From assembly GCA_000403335.2 (NCBI GenBank), contig KE159617.1:911757-975756 (forward strand): 64,000 bases of DNA. The letters are read 5' to 3'. Within the stretch, counting starts at the first letter, position 1. Every line of letters begins with the position of its first letter. The DNA is from Lachnospiraceae bacterium MD335. GTDB taxonomy: Bacteria; Bacillota; Clostridia; Lachnospirales; Lachnospiraceae. This document shows, one piece after another, positions 36,497 to 45,903 of the stretch. Made by a program: the position numbers and the translations under genes. The notes beneath the pieces were generated by a model. That model was not told where the DNA came from and ran no database searches. It was given only the letters and a program-made list of their open reading frames with translations.

Positions 36497-37588
36497 ATGT
36501 CAGAAGAAAATAAGGAAATACTCAAAATAAACAATCTTGATATTACCTTCCGCACGACGGCAGGTCCGGTGCATGCCATAAGAGGCGTGGACATTGATCT
36601 GTTTAAAGGAGAGACGGTGGCGATTGTGGGCGAGTCGGGTTCGGGAAAGTCCGTAACCATGAAAGCCGCGATGGGCATTCTTGCATCCAATGCCACTGTT
36701 ACAAACGGGACAATCGAATTTTCGTATCATCATGCGGACGGCAGTCCGGAAACCGTCGATATTCTTACGAAGAACAAAAAGTGGATTCGCAGGCATATTA
36801 ACGGAAAGCGGATTGCAATGGTATTTCAGGATCCCATGACCAGCCTTGATCCGACCATGACGATTGGAAAGCAGATTATGGAGGGTATGATTTGGCATTT
36901 CAAGACGCCGAAAAAGGAGGCGTGGGACAAAGCCGTTTCCCTGTTAAAAGAGGTTGGCATTGAGGATGCCGAGAAACGTATGAAAAATTATCCGCATCAG
37001 CTTTCGGGCGGTATGCGCCAAAGAGTGGTAATTGCGATTGCGTTGGCATGCAATCCGGATTTGCTGATTTGCGACGAGCCGACGACGGCGCTTGACGTGA
37101 CCATTCAGGCAAAGATTATCGAGTTAATCAGACGGGTGCAGAAGGAGCGCGGCATTTCCGTTATTTATATCACGCATGATCTTGGCGTTGTCGCCAAGGT
37201 AGCGGATTATGTAAATGTTATGTATGCGGGGAAAATTGTGGAGAAGGGAAAAATCGACGAGATTTTTTATGACCCGAAACATCCGTATACATGGGGACTT
37301 TTGTCGGCGATGCCGGATCTTGACACGGATGACGAGCGGCTTTATACCATTCCCGGTTCTCCGCCAAATCTTCTGCATGAAAAGGCGGGGGATGCGTTTG
37401 CGCCACGAAACCGCTATGCGCTGGAGATTGATGATAAGGCGGACCCTCCGATGTTTCAGGTAACCGACACGCACTATGCGGCGACATGGCTCCTTGATCC
37501 GAGAGCGCCGAAGGTGGAGATGCCCAAAGAGCTTGCGGACAGGCTTAAGAGAATGAAAAAGGAGGCATCGGATTATGGCAGAGAATAA
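36497..37588 (+). CDS. oppD: peptide ABC transporter ATP-binding protein (OppD type)
   Basis: ATPase subunit with Walker [11 protein letters not shown], signature [15 protein letters not shown], Walker [15 protein letters not shown] and the C-terminal oligopeptide/dipeptide transporter extension ([14 protein letters not shown]). This extension in OppD-type proteins often carries an Fe-S cluster, but the usual four-Cys motif is not present here. Starts 28 bases after oppC. A family A double hairpin begins directly after its stop. Confidence 0.94.
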   Translation: MSEENKEILKINNLDITFRTTAGPVHAIRGVDIDLFKGETVAIVGESGSGKSVTMKAAMGILASNATVTNGTIEFSYHHADGSPETVDILTKNKKWIRRHINGKRIAMVFQDPMTSLDPTMTIGKQIMEGMIWHFKTPKKEAWDKAVSLLKEVGIEDAEKRMKNYPHQLSGGMRQRVVIAIALACNPDLLICDEPTTALDVTIQAKIIELIRRVQKERGISVIYITHDLGVVAKVADYVNVMYAGKIVEKGKIDEIFYDPKHPYTWGLLSAMPDLDTDDERLYTIPGSPPNLLHEKAGDAFAPRNRYALEIDDKADPPMFQVTDTHYAATWLLDPRAPKVEMPKELADRLKRMKKEASDYGRE

Positions 37589-37640
37589 TGTGAAAAATTC
37601 ATTTTTCACATGGCAAATTTGTGCAGAGACACAAATTCGC
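37589..37640 (+). repeat. family A double-hairpin element, copy 3 (oppD-oppF)
   Basis: Hairpin I: TGTGAAAAAT (37589-37598) pairs perfectly with ATTTTTCACA (37601-37610), loop TC. Hairpin II: AATTTGTG (37616-37623) pairs with CACAAATT (37630-37637). Stem I differs from the other copies on both arms yet stays fully paired. It lies inside the opp operon and is followed by CGGTTATG, as in copy 2. Confidence 0.75.
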
Positions 37641-37666
37641 GGTTATGATAAGAACGGAGGGATAAA

Positions 37667-38587
37667 ATGAAAGAGCCGCTTTTGAAGGTGGAGGGTCTTA
37701 AGCAGTATTTTAGGGTAAGCAGCAGCTATACCGTGAAAGCGGTGGAAGGGGTATCCTTTGAAATTTATGCCGGTGAGACGTACGGTTTAGTAGGGGAGTC
37801 TGGTTCGGGAAAGTCGACGATTGGCAGAAGTATTATCAGGCTTTATGCTCCGACCGCGGGGAAGATGACGTTTGACGGAACGGACATTAGCGGCAGAATG
37901 TCAAGAGCGGACAGCAATAAGCTGCGCACGCAGATGCAGATGATTTTTCAGGACCCGATGGCATCGCTGAATCCACGCAAGAAAATCGGTGATATTATCG
38001 GCGAGGGTATTGACATTCACAAAATGTACAAAACGGCAGCTGAGCGCGAAGAGAAAATTAAAGGGATTCTGCAAAAGGTCGGACTTGCACCGGAACATGC
38101 GACGCGTTATCCGCATCAGTTTTCGGGCGGGCAAAGACAGCGTGTCGGGATTGCAAGGGCATTGATTATGAACCCGAAGCTCATTATTGCGGACGAGTGT
38201 ATTTCGGCGCTTGACGTGTCCATACAGGCGCAGGTTGTGAACCTGATGAAAGACATTCAGCAGGAGACGGGCACGGCGTATCTGTTTATCGCGCATGATC
38301 TTTCGATGGTGAAGTATATTTCGGACCGTATCGGCGTGCTGCATTTGGGGCATTTATTAGAGACAGGAACGACGGAGGAGATTTTTGAAAATCCGGTTCA
38401 TCCGTATACGAAAAGTCTTTTATCGGCGATACCGACGCCGAATCCGGCAGTTGAAAAGCAGCGGATTGCGTTAAGCTACGATTACGCCACTTCGGGAATT
38501 GACTATAACAAAGGCACCACCCATCATGTGGACGGTTCGCATTTTGTAAAGTGTACGGATGACGAACTGCGCGAATGGATGAAATAA
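37667..38587 (+). CDS. oppF: peptide ABC transporter ATP-binding protein (OppF type)
   Basis: Second ATPase with Walker [15 protein letters not shown], signature FSGGQRQRVGIARAL, Walker B LIIADECISALDVS and the C-terminal HPYTKSLLSAIPTPNP motif typical of OppF/DppF. 306 residues, preceded by AACGGAGG. Last gene of the operon; a strong terminator follows. Confidence 0.94.
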   Translation: MKEPLLKVEGLKQYFRVSSSYTVKAVEGVSFEIYAGETYGLVGESGSGKSTIGRSIIRLYAPTAGKMTFDGTDISGRMSRADSNKLRTQMQMIFQDPMASLNPRKKIGDIIGEGIDIHKMYKTAAEREEKIKGILQKVGLAPEHATRYPHQFSGGQRQRVGIARALIMNPKLIIADECISALDVSIQAQVVNLMKDIQQETGTAYLFIAHDLSMVKYISDRIGVLHLGHLLETGTTEEIFENPVHPYTKSLLSAIPTPNPAVEKQRIALSYDYATSGIDYNKGTTHHVDGSHFVKCTDDELREWMK

Positions 38588-38602
38588 ATAAACTGTTTTT
38601 AT

Positions 38603-38645
38603 AAGGATAGAACACATTATTTAAAAAGTGTGCTCTATCCTTTTT
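38603..38645 (+). terminator. terminator of the opp operon
   Basis: AAGGATAGAACACA (38603-38616) pairs with TGTGCTCTATCCTT (38629-38642) with one mismatch, followed by further Ts. Confidence 0.88.
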
Positions 38646-38723
38646 CATGATTTACCGCGCCGTGACATAAGCTGTAATGATGACGATTGACAGCATCAGG
38701 ACAAAGAAAGGCGAGGTGTGTGG

Positions 38724-40004
38724 ATGAGAAGTATTTATATTGGCGACGCGGGAGTGCCGGTGCAGTATATGCAGCTGGCGTTGAATCGGGCAGGTTATAC
38801 GGTTCCGATAAACGGTGAATTTACACGCGATACCTGCAAGGCGCTTGGAGCGTTTCTTGGCGGGAGCGCAGGGTGTTATGCAGACACATCGGTTTGGTTA
38901 AAATTGATACCGTATTTGCAAGGATATACGACGCATATCATCATGCAGGGAGATACGCTGTGGAATATTGCCGAGCAATATCATACAAGCCTTTCGGCGA
39001 TTGTGACGGCAAATCCTTCTGTGGAGGCGTCCAACCTGCAGGCGGGAACACGGATTTATGTGCCGTATGCATTTTCGCTGGTGTCGGAGGAGGTGCCCTA
39101 CACGTCGGAGTTTACGCAGCTTATCATCGAGGGGCTTCAAATCCGGTATCCGTTTTTATCAACCGGCTGCATCGGGAAAAGTGTGATGGGAAACGAGCTC
39201 AATTACATACGGCTTGGAAGAGGGGGGACGCAGGTAAGCTATAACGCAAGTTTTCATGCGAATGAGTGGATTACGACGCCGGTGCTGTTAAAGTTTACCG
39301 AAGAATATGCGGCGGCATATGCAGACAGGGAGGCGCTTTATGGAACGGACAGCGCGTGGCTGTTTGAAAATTACAGTCTTTATTTAATTCCGATGGTTAA
39401 TCCCGACGGGGTAAATTTGGTGAACGGTGTACTGGGAGAGGGCGCATATCAGGCTAAGGCAAGGCAGATTGCCGAAGCATATCCGTCCATTCCATATCCC
39501 GACGGGTGGAAGGCAAATATCAACGGCGTGGATTTGAATCTCCAATTTCCAGCAGGCTGGGAGCAGGCGCGTGAAATCAAAGCGGCACAGGGATATACGT
39601 CTCCGGCGCCAAGGGATTATGTGGGGGAGGCGCCTGTATCGGAGCCGGAGAGCCGCGCAATGTATGATTTTACGAATGCAAATAATTTTCAGCTTATTCT
39701 CGCTTACCACACGCAGGGCGAAGTGATTTACTGGAAATATCTCGACTATGAGCCTGAGAATTCAAGGCAGATTGCCGATTATTTCGGGAGCGTCAGCGGA
39801 TACCTTGTGGAGGAGACGCCGTATGCCTCGGGACATGCGGGATACAAGGACTGGTTTATCCAGCAGTATAACCTGCCGGGATATACCATAGAGGTGGGTA
39901 TCGGAGAAAATCCGCTGCGTATGAGTCAGTTTTCTTCGATTTATGAGGACAATAAGCTGATTCTTTTGGGAGGAATGACACAGATTGTCGGGAAAAGTTC
40001 CTAA
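38724..40004 (+). CDS. murein peptidase: PG-binding, LysM and M14 carboxypeptidase domains
   Basis: 426 residues: an N-terminal peptidoglycan-binding-like segment (about 1-50), one LysM repeat (about 71-115, MQGDTLWNIAEQYHTSL) and an M14 zinc peptidase domain. Zinc ligands are visible as FHANEW (H178, E181) and AYHTQG (H329), and the catalytic Glu in TIEVGIGENP (E390). This is the layout of gamma-D-glutamyl-L-diamino acid endopeptidase I, which cuts muropeptide stems. No signal peptide is evident; in sporulating relatives such enzymes can act in the forespore or mother cell. ATG 38724 is 7 bases after GAGG. Its place behind the opp operon suggests peptide recycling, an inference. Confidence 0.88.
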   Translation: MRSIYIGDAGVPVQYMQLALNRAGYTVPINGEFTRDTCKALGAFLGGSAGCYADTSVWLKLIPYLQGYTTHIIMQGDTLWNIAEQYHTSLSAIVTANPSVEASNLQAGTRIYVPYAFSLVSEEVPYTSEFTQLIIEGLQIRYPFLSTGCIGKSVMGNELNYIRLGRGGTQVSYNASFHANEWITTPVLLKFTEEYAAAYADREALYGTDSAWLFENYSLYLIPMVNPDGVNLVNGVLGEGAYQAKARQIAEAYPSIPYPDGWKANINGVDLNLQFPAGWEQAREIKAAQGYTSPAPRDYVGEAPVSEPESRAMYDFTNANNFQLILAYHTQGEVIYWKYLDYEPENSRQIADYFGSVSGYLVEETPYASGHAGYKDWFIQQYNLPGYTIEVGIGENPLRMSQFSSIYEDNKLILLGGMTQIVGKSS

Positions 40005-40088
40005 AAAAGCTATGAAAAACTGCGAAAATATGATAAAATATACAATAATAAGCAACAAGGGATGCTATCGCGAGGTAGGAGAAGACGT

Positions 40089-41477
40089 ATGATAGAGGAA
40101 AAACAGGAAAAGAAAGTAATTAACACGGCAAAGCTTGTGCGGGAGCAGATGAGCGACAGGGATTTTGAGTTGTATCTTTACTCACTCAAGAAGCTTGCCG
40201 AAAAGAATTTGGACGATAACCTTACCTATATGACCAATCTTTATAATCTTAGGGCATTTCAGGTGAAGGCGCAGGAGGAGATGCTTGAAAATCCTGAGTT
40301 GAAATTTGCCCTGATCGTGCTTGATTTTGCGAATTTTAATTCAATTAATGAATTTTGCGGGCGTGATGTGGGAGACGGATTGTTATTGTGGGTGGCAGAT
40401 TGTCTGCGGGAGGAAGCAAAAGGGAAAGAACATATGGTCCTTTCTCATTTTCGTGCGGATGTTTTTGCTGTTTTTATACCGTTTACGGAGAAGTCAGACC
40501 TGATTGCTTTGGTGAACCGTATTGAAAAACGGGTTGCGGAGCATAAAATTCCTCACAAGGTTCTTCCTGCGTTTGGAATCTGTATTGCGGACTCGCCCAC
40601 AATGTCGGTGAGCGCTATGCGCGACTATGCGACGCTTGCGCTCAATACAATCAAGGGAAAGTTTTATGCAAAGTATGCATTTTTTGATGAAGAAATGCGA
40701 AAGCAGATGCTTTTGAATAAAATGGTAGAAAATGATATTATCAAAGCGCTTGAGGAGGAGGAGCTGATGCCGTTTATCCAGCCGAAGGTCAACATGGAGA
40801 GCGGTGAAATTGTAGGCGGTGAGGCGCTTGTGCGCTGGCACCACCCAAAGAGGGGGCTTGTCATGCCGATGAGTTTTCTGCCTGTGCTTGAAAAAAACGG
40901 TTTAATTATTGATGTGGACATCTGTATTTGGCGGCAGATTTTTAAGTTTATCGGAGAGCGGATTGCAGCGGGAGAAAAGGTTGTGCCTATTTCCATTAAT
41001 ATTTCAAGGCAGCATGTTTTTGACAGTGTTTTCAGGGACTGCATCGTTGATTTTTCCAAGGAGTTTCAGGTGCCGCCCGAGCTTGTGGTGCTTGAGCTTA
41101 CGGAGAGCGGTTTTTTGGAGGACAATGAAACGATGTATGAGCATCTGCAGTATCTGAAAGGGAAGGGCTTCTCGCTTTCAATGGATGATTTCGGAACGGG
41201 CTATTCCACAATGACGATGCTTAAAAACCGCCCGATGGACGAGATTAAGATTGACAGAGGATTTATTGTGGATATTGAAAATCCCAAGAGTCAGAGCATT
41301 TTAAGCCATATGATTGATATGCTGCGTGACCTTGGGCTAAATATTATCGTTGAGGGTGTCGAGAATACCGCACAGCAGGAGTATCTGCTCAAGTACGGCT
41401 GCAATAAGGCACAAGGCTTTTTATATTATAAACCGATGCCGATGGAGGAATTTGCGACACTTTTGGACGGCATGTGA
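40089..41477 (+). CDS. EAL-domain cyclic-di-GMP phosphodiesterase with degenerate GGDEF domain
   Basis: About 462 residues. The N-terminal half has the GGDEF fold, but the signature is replaced by RADVF, so cyclase activity is unlikely. The C-terminal EAL domain keeps the catalytic set: EALVRW, the Asn of ISINIS, LELTES, MDDFGTG, KIDRGF, EGVE and the Gln of QGF. It should hydrolyse c-di-GMP, the GGDEF part perhaps sensing GTP. No TM or PAS is seen, so cytoplasmic. ATG 40089 follows GGTAGGAG by 8 bases. The lipase gene starts 30 bases after its stop. Confidence 0.92.
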   Translation: MIEEKQEKKVINTAKLVREQMSDRDFELYLYSLKKLAEKNLDDNLTYMTNLYNLRAFQVKAQEEMLENPELKFALIVLDFANFNSINEFCGRDVGDGLLLWVADCLREEAKGKEHMVLSHFRADVFAVFIPFTEKSDLIALVNRIEKRVAEHKIPHKVLPAFGICIADSPTMSVSAMRDYATLALNTIKGKFYAKYAFFDEEMRKQMLLNKMVENDIIKALEEEELMPFIQPKVNMESGEIVGGEALVRWHHPKRGLVMPMSFLPVLEKNGLIIDVDICIWRQIFKFIGERIAAGEKVVPISINISRQHVFDSVFRDCIVDFSKEFQVPPELVVLELTESGFLEDNETMYEHLQYLKGKGFSLSMDDFGTGYSTMTMLKNRPMDEIKIDRGFIVDIENPKSQSILSHMIDMLRDLGLNIIVEGVENTAQQEYLLKYGCNKAQGFLYYKPMPMEEFATLLDGM

Positions 41478-41507
41478 TACGCATGATAAGGCAAAAGGAT
41501 ACAGGAC

Positions 41508-42824
41508 ATGAAAAGAAACGCAAGAGTACTAAATTATATCTGCTGCGGGGGCATTGTTTTTGCCGCTTCGAATTTTTATGTGCTTTGTCAGGGGATGGCT
41601 GCTACGGTACTGCTTTTAACGGTGTATTTTATGGTAAATATCGTGCCGGTGTTGATTTTGCCAAAGACGAAGCGTTTGAAAACGTGTGCGCGGGGAAATG
41701 CGCTTTTAATAGAATTTTTAATTTCGACGGCGCTCAGTGTCAGTTTGTTTTTTTGGAGTTTGGTAAATGTGCCGGATTGGAAGATCATTTTGGCAAACAC
41801 GCTGATTGCTATTGTGCTTGAGGCGATTGTCTTTTGGAACGGTATTATACGGGTGTATCTGCGTTCCTTACAGCTTGGCATTAAAATCCGTGTGATTGGT
41901 GTGGTGTGCGGGCTGATACCGGTTGCGCAGCTTGTTGCGCTTGGGATGATTATTCAAACGGTTTCACGGGAGATTGCATATGAGAACCGCAGGATTTTGT
42001 TGGATGAAGAGCGAACGGATTTGCAGATTTGTGCAACAAGGTATCCGGTTCTGATGGTGCATGGCGTGTTTTTTCGGGATTTTCGGTATTTGAATTACTG
42101 GGGGCGTATCCCTGATGCATTGCAGAAGAACGGCGCGAAGATTTTTTACGGCAATCATCAGTCGGCGGCTTCGATTGACCAGAGCGGTCAGGAGATTGCG
42201 GAGCGGATTTTGCAGATTGTTCGGGAAACCGGTTGTGAAAAGGTTAATATTATTGCGCACTCTAAGGGAGGTCTTGACTGCAGGAGCGCGCTTTCTAATC
42301 CCGGGATTGCAAAGCATGTGGCGACGCTTACCACGGTCAATACACCGCACAGGGGATGTGAATTTGCGGATTATCTGTTGTCCAAGGTACCTAAGGCGGA
42401 GCAGGATGTGGTGGCGGTGGCTTACAATGCGGCGATGAAACGCCTTGGCGACCCCAATCCTGATTTTATGGCGGCGGTGACCAATCTTACGGCATCGTAT
42501 TGCAAGGCGTTTAACGAGCGTATTATGGATGCGCAGGGTGTGTATTATCAGAGCATCGGTTCAAAGCTGAACAAGGCATCGGGAGGGCGGTTTCCGATGA
42601 ATTTTACTTATTATTTGGCTCATTATTTTGACGGTGCAAACGACGGGCTTGTCGGTGAAGACTCGTTTCCGTGGGGAGCGGATTACAGGCTTTTGACTGT
42701 GAACGGAAAACGCGGGATTTCACATGGTGATATGATTGATTTGAACCGTCAGAATATAGAGGAGTTTGATGTCAGGGAATTTTATGTACAGCTTGTGGCT
42801 GATTTGAAAAAGCGCGGATTTTAG
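41508..42824 (+). CDS. membrane-anchored alpha/beta hydrolase (lipase-like)
   Basis: 438 residues. The N-terminal 150 or so residues are hydrophobic with about four TM segments; the rest is an alpha/beta hydrolase. The oxyanion region is VLMVHGVFFRD, the nucleophile elbow IIAHSKGGLD, the acid likely in DGANDGLVG, and the His in GISHGDMIDL, which together make a complete triacylglycerol-lipase-type triad. The substrate is probably a lipid or ester, and the topology decides whether it acts outside the cell. The stop codon overlaps that of the convergent aroA in the four bases TTAG, and the aroA terminator lies inside its last codons. Confidence 0.82.
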   Translation: MKRNARVLNYICCGGIVFAASNFYVLCQGMAATVLLLTVYFMVNIVPVLILPKTKRLKTCARGNALLIEFLISTALSVSLFFWSLVNVPDWKIILANTLIAIVLEAIVFWNGIIRVYLRSLQLGIKIRVIGVVCGLIPVAQLVALGMIIQTVSREIAYENRRILLDEERTDLQICATRYPVLMVHGVFFRDFRYLNYWGRIPDALQKNGAKIFYGNHQSAASIDQSGQEIAERILQIVRETGCEKVNIIAHSKGGLDCRSALSNPGIAKHVATLTTVNTPHRGCEFADYLLSKVPKAEQDVVAVAYNAAMKRLGDPNPDFMAAVTNLTASYCKAFNERIMDAQGVYYQSIGSKLNKASGGRFPMNFTYYLAHYFDGANDGLVGEDSFPWGADYRLLTVNGKRGISHGDMIDLNRQNIEEFDVREFYVQLVADLKKRGF

Positions 42825-42831
42825 TCCGCGC
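42807..42831 (-). terminator. aroA terminator embedded in the lipase 3' end
   Basis: Read on the minus strand, GCGCGGA pairs with TCCGCGC (42831-42825 with 42818-42812) and is followed by TTTTT (42811-42807). The loop holds both stop codons of the two convergent genes. Confidence 0.75.
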
Positions 42832-44122
42832 ATAATTGTTCCAGTACGTCAAAATAAGTTTCAAAAGTTTTTCTGCAGCACATCGGGTTTGCAATCGCAA
42901 TGCCTTCAATTCTCAATCCGATTAATGCAAATGCCATCGCAATGCGGTGGTCATCGTATGTCTGTACAGTACCTGCTTTTGGAGTGGAAGGATAGATTGT
43001 CAGCGCATCGTCTTCCTCGTCACACCGGACGCCAAGCCTTGTAAGTTCTGTTACCGTTGCGTGTATGCGGTCCGATTCCTGCAGGCGGATATGACCGACA
43101 TTTTCAATACGTATTGGCGTTTCTGCAAAAGGTGCGAGTACGGCAAGTGTCATCGTTTGGTCGGAGAAATCCTTCATATCGACGGTAATTCCCTTAATTT
43201 TCCCGTTTTTGGCGCCTGTCACTTCAATGCCTTCTTCTGTATCTTTTACGCTGCACCCAAGTGTTTCCAGGAGTTTTAGAAACTTTAGGTCGCCCTGCAT
43301 ACATTCCCATGTGACGTGTTCCACAACAGCCGTTCCGCCCGTGAGCGCTGCTGCCGCATAGAAATAGCACGCTGCCGAAACATCCGGTTCAATCTGATAG
43401 GCGCCTGCCCGATAAGCGCTTTTACATGGCGTTTGGTAGCTTGAGCCGTCAAATGCTGTCTTTACGCCAAATTGTTCCATCATGTTTCGCGTGATGCCAA
43501 TATAGGAGCCATCCTTGCGTTCGCTTGTGATTTCAATATGGAGTCCCTGCTTGAGCATTGGGGAAATCAGCAGGAGCGCGCTTAAAAACTGTGTACTTTT
43601 GCTGATGTCAAGTGCGACGTGAAGCGGACCATCCGTGTCCTGCATTTTGCCAATTCCCTGTATTTTTATGGGGAGAAAGCCCTCCTCCTCAAGATAAGTG
43701 ATTTTTGCGCCCATTTTTATGAGTACGTCAAACAGCGGCTTCATGGGGCGTTTTTTCATCTGTTCGGAGGCGTTTATTGTAAATGTGCCTTTTGCAAGCG
43801 CAAGCATTGCCGTTAAAAAACGTGCCGCCGTGCCTGCGCTGCCGACATAAATTTCACCGCTTGTTACGGGAATTTCACCGTTTAATCCGGTGACGGTAAC
43901 TTCCTTTGTTTCTTCGTCTGCGTCTACTGCAAAGCCGAGCGCTTTTAGTGCGCCGAGAAAGTTTCGGGAATCATCGCTGAACAGCACGCCTTTTAAAAGC
44001 GTTTTGCCGTCTGCCAGCGCTGCCATGAGGAGTGCCCGGTTTGTCATGCTTTTAGAGCCGGGTACGGTTACATGCCAGTTTATTTTTTTTTGTTGTGTTT
44101 TTACATGGTAGATGTTTTCCAT
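42821..44122 (-). CDS. aroA: 3-phosphoshikimate 1-carboxyvinyltransferase (EPSP synthase)
   Basis: Shikimate pathway enzyme joining shikimate-3-phosphate and phosphoenolpyruvate. Visible motifs: VPGSKSMTNRALLMAALA near residue 20, the phosphoenolpyruvate-site region GSAGTAARFLTAMLAL, and RLQESDRI with YDDHRIAMAFAL near the end. The GSAGTAAR sequence has Ala where the LFLGNAGTA/P-type motif varies between class I and II enzymes; I do not assign a class. ATG 44122 has GGAG 6 bases upstream; a longer form would include an unlikely Lys/Asn extension. About 433 residues, normal. It is alone, with no other aro genes near. Confidence 0.95.
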   Translation of the reverse strand: MENIYHVKTQQKKINWHVTVPGSKSMTNRALLMAALADGKTLLKGVLFSDDSRNFLGALKALGFAVDADEETKEVTVTGLNGEIPVTSGEIYVGSAGTAARFLTAMLALAKGTFTINASEQMKKRPMKPLFDVLIKMGAKITYLEEEGFLPIKIQGIGKMQDTDGPLHVALDISKSTQFLSALLLISPMLKQGLHIEITSERKDGSYIGITRNMMEQFGVKTAFDGSSYQTPCKSAYRAGAYQIEPDVSAACYFYAAAALTGGTAVVEHVTWECMQGDLKFLKLLETLGCSVKDTEEGIEVTGAKNGKIKGITVDMKDFSDQTMTLAVLAPFAETPIRIENVGHIRLQESDRIHATVTELTRLGVRCDEEDDALTIYPSTPKAGTVQTYDDHRIAMAFALIGLRIEGIAIANPMCCRKTFETYFDVLEQLCAD

Positions 44123-44279
44123 TTTTTCTCCGTTTTTATATCGTATATTATTTTTCTTTAGTGTAGCATATTTTTTTTTGTGCTGCAATATTGGGATGCT
44201 TCAGGGAGATTGCCCAAAAGTACAGGCATAGAATTCAGCACGCATTAATATATTTTAATAAAAAACGATGGGGATTTTT

Positions 44280-45134
44280 ATGCTGGGAAAAAGTGATGAT
44301 AAAGACGATCGTCAGACAAGCGGCGTGCTCATACAGTATCTTTATGAATTAAGCGATTACCTGAAAGAGCGTACCATGTCCAAAAAGGCGGTGACAATGG
44401 CGGTGGCGGCGCTGATGCTGGCGGGACTTATGGGGGTGCATTACAGGGCGTCTGGTTCCGTGCTTCCGACAAGCGGCGCGGCGTCCGATAGAACGCTTCC
44501 GATTTACTGTGTGCAGACGGATGAGCCGAAAATCGCACTGACATTCGATGCGGCTTGGGGGAATCAGGACACGCAAAAGATTATGGACATATTGAAAAAG
44601 CATGATATAAAGGTGACGTTTTTTATGACAGGCGGATGGGTGGACGCTTACCCGGACGATGTAAAGATGATACGCGAAGCCGGGCATGACCTTGGAAATC
44701 ACAGTCAAAACCACAAAAACATGAGTCAGCTTTCCGATTCCGAAAAGGAAAAGGAGCTGATGAGCGTTCACGACAAAGTAAAGGCGCTGACAGGGTATGA
44801 TATGTTTTTATTCCGGCCGCCTTACGGAGATTATGACAATGCGGTTGTGACAACGGCAAAAAAATGCGGATATTATGCGATTCAATGGGATGTTGACAGC
44901 TTAGACTGGAAGGATTACGGTGTGGAATCGATTTTGAAAACCGTAACGCAGAACGAACACCTTGGAAACGGCAGCATTATTCTCTGTCACAACGGTGCGA
45001 AATACACTGCGGAAGCGCTTGATACGCTGATTATCACATTAAAGGATGCAGGCTATACATTCGTGCCGCTCTCCGAACTGATTTACCGGGACGGGTATCA
45101 TATGGACCATGAGGGAAGGCAAATCAAGGATTGA
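44280..45134 (+). CDS. membrane-anchored polysaccharide deacetylase (CE4)
   Basis: About 284 residues: a short cytoplasmic segment, a TM (about 33-52, AVTMAVAALMLAGLMGV), then an exterior NodB/CE4 domain. Catalytic motifs are LTFDAAWGNQD (the Asp), HSQNH (metal-binding His pair) and LFRPPYGDYD. This resembles the PdaB-like deacetylases of spore-forming bacteria that act on peptidoglycan or other GlcNAc polymers. ATG 44280 has GGGGA 6 bases upstream; ATG 44268 lacks a ribosome binding site. Ends at a strong bidirectional terminator. Confidence 0.88.
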   Translation: MLGKSDDKDDRQTSGVLIQYLYELSDYLKERTMSKKAVTMAVAALMLAGLMGVHYRASGSVLPTSGAASDRTLPIYCVQTDEPKIALTFDAAWGNQDTQKIMDILKKHDIKVTFFMTGGWVDAYPDDVKMIREAGHDLGNHSQNHKNMSQLSDSEKEKELMSVHDKVKALTGYDMFLFRPPYGDYDNAVVTTAKKCGYYAIQWDVDSLDWKDYGVESILKTVTQNEHLGNGSIILCHNGAKYTAEALDTLIITLKDAGYTFVPLSELIYRDGYHMDHEGRQIKD

Positions 45135-45150
45135 GGAAACATGGGCAAAT

Positions 45151-45183
45151 AAAAACCCCTGCCATTTTGCGGCAGGGGTTTTT
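45151..45183. terminator. bidirectional terminator
   Basis: AAAAACCCCTGCC pairs perfectly with GGCAGGGGTTTTT around a 7-base loop, with A and T tails, between convergent genes. Confidence 0.95.
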
Positions 45184-45196
45184 GTCATTTCGCAAA

Positions 45197-45517
45197 TTAG
45201 TTTGCAGCAGTCTCAGATGCAGCTTCTGTAGCTTCAGCATCTGTAGCAGCCTCAGTTGTCTCAACGTCCGTAGCTTCAGCATCTGTAGCAGCTTCAGTTG
45301 TCTCAACGTCTGTAGCGGTCTCAGTTGTCTCAACATCTGCATTGTCCTGTGCCTCTGTAGCAGGTACGGTTGTCTCAACAGGTGTTGTCTCAGCCTCAGA
45401 TACAGCGGACTCATTTACGTTTGTATCAACAGTCTCATCTGATGAAGAGCCGCATGCCGTAAGCATAGCTGCGCCTAATGTAAGTGTCATGATTGTTGCT
45501 AAAATTTTCTTTTTCAT
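45197..45517 (-). CDS. small acidic repeat lipoprotein
   Basis: 106 residues. A lipoprotein signal peptide (MKKKILATIMTLTLGAAML then lipobox LTAC) is followed by a wholly low-complexity Thr/Glu/Ala/Asp sequence with two copies of DVETTEAATDAEAT. The repeats are also near-identical at DNA level (42-base period, 45228-45311), so copy number could vary. No folded domain is visible. It may be a surface spacer or a proline-poor mucin-like lipoprotein. It has its own promoter. Confidence 0.8.
   Translation of the reverse strand: MKKKILATIMTLTLGAAMLTACGSSSDETVDTNVNESAVSEAETTPVETTVPATEAQDNADVETTETATDVETTEAATDAEATDVETTEAATDAEATEAASETAAN
45228..45311. repeat. 42-bp direct repeat inside the acidic lipoprotein gene
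   Basis: Two near-identical 42-base units (45228-45269 and 45270-45311) plus a partial third. In-frame, so expansion or contraction would keep the reading frame and change the length of the surface stalk. Confidence 0.85.
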
Positions 45518-45635
45518 AATTTATTCTCCTCCTTGCGCTTAACGCGTGTGCCCGATTTGATTTGCCCGGTTTGGACATTATCAAATTTAAGCTGTGCACC
45601 TGACGGTGCGATATGTTTATGTCTTACAAATAATC

Positions 45636-45663
45636 ATTATACATAAATTCGGGAGAAGGTCAA
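45636..45663 (-). promoter_or_regulatory. promoter of the acidic lipoprotein gene
   Basis: Minus strand TTGACC (45663-45658), 16 bases, TATAAT (45641-45636). A leader of about 110 bases would precede the start codon at 45517. Confidence 0.75.
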
Positions 45664-45788
45664 TAAAAAAAGTATAAAATGTTCAAATATTGTTTACAAT
45701 TTGTTCATAATCTTGATTGGATGCACTTTTTTTGTGCATATTATAAAAAGAAAATCGTTAAATAGCATTAAATAGTAATTGGTTTTTG

Positions 45789-45817
45789 TTGATTTTTTAC
45801 AGTGTTCGTACTATGAT
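45789..45817 (+). promoter_or_regulatory. promoter of the 45904 lipoprotein gene
   Basis: TTGATT (45789-45794), 17 bases, TATGAT (45812-45817). The rest of the gap 45518-45903 is AT-rich; I see only these two divergent promoters in it. Confidence 0.65.
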
Positions 45818-45903
45818 AATACTAATCTAATGACATATTAAGCAATTTTGTCAAAATGGAAGAAATAATAGGAACATATATTCGGTAAACAGAGAGGCAT
45901 ATT

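Noticed and set aside
45131-45442. Plus-strand Cys/Ser-rich ORF opposite the acidic lipoprotein
   Set aside because: It is the antisense reading of a repetitive lipoprotein gene, with the bidirectional terminator at its 5' end.
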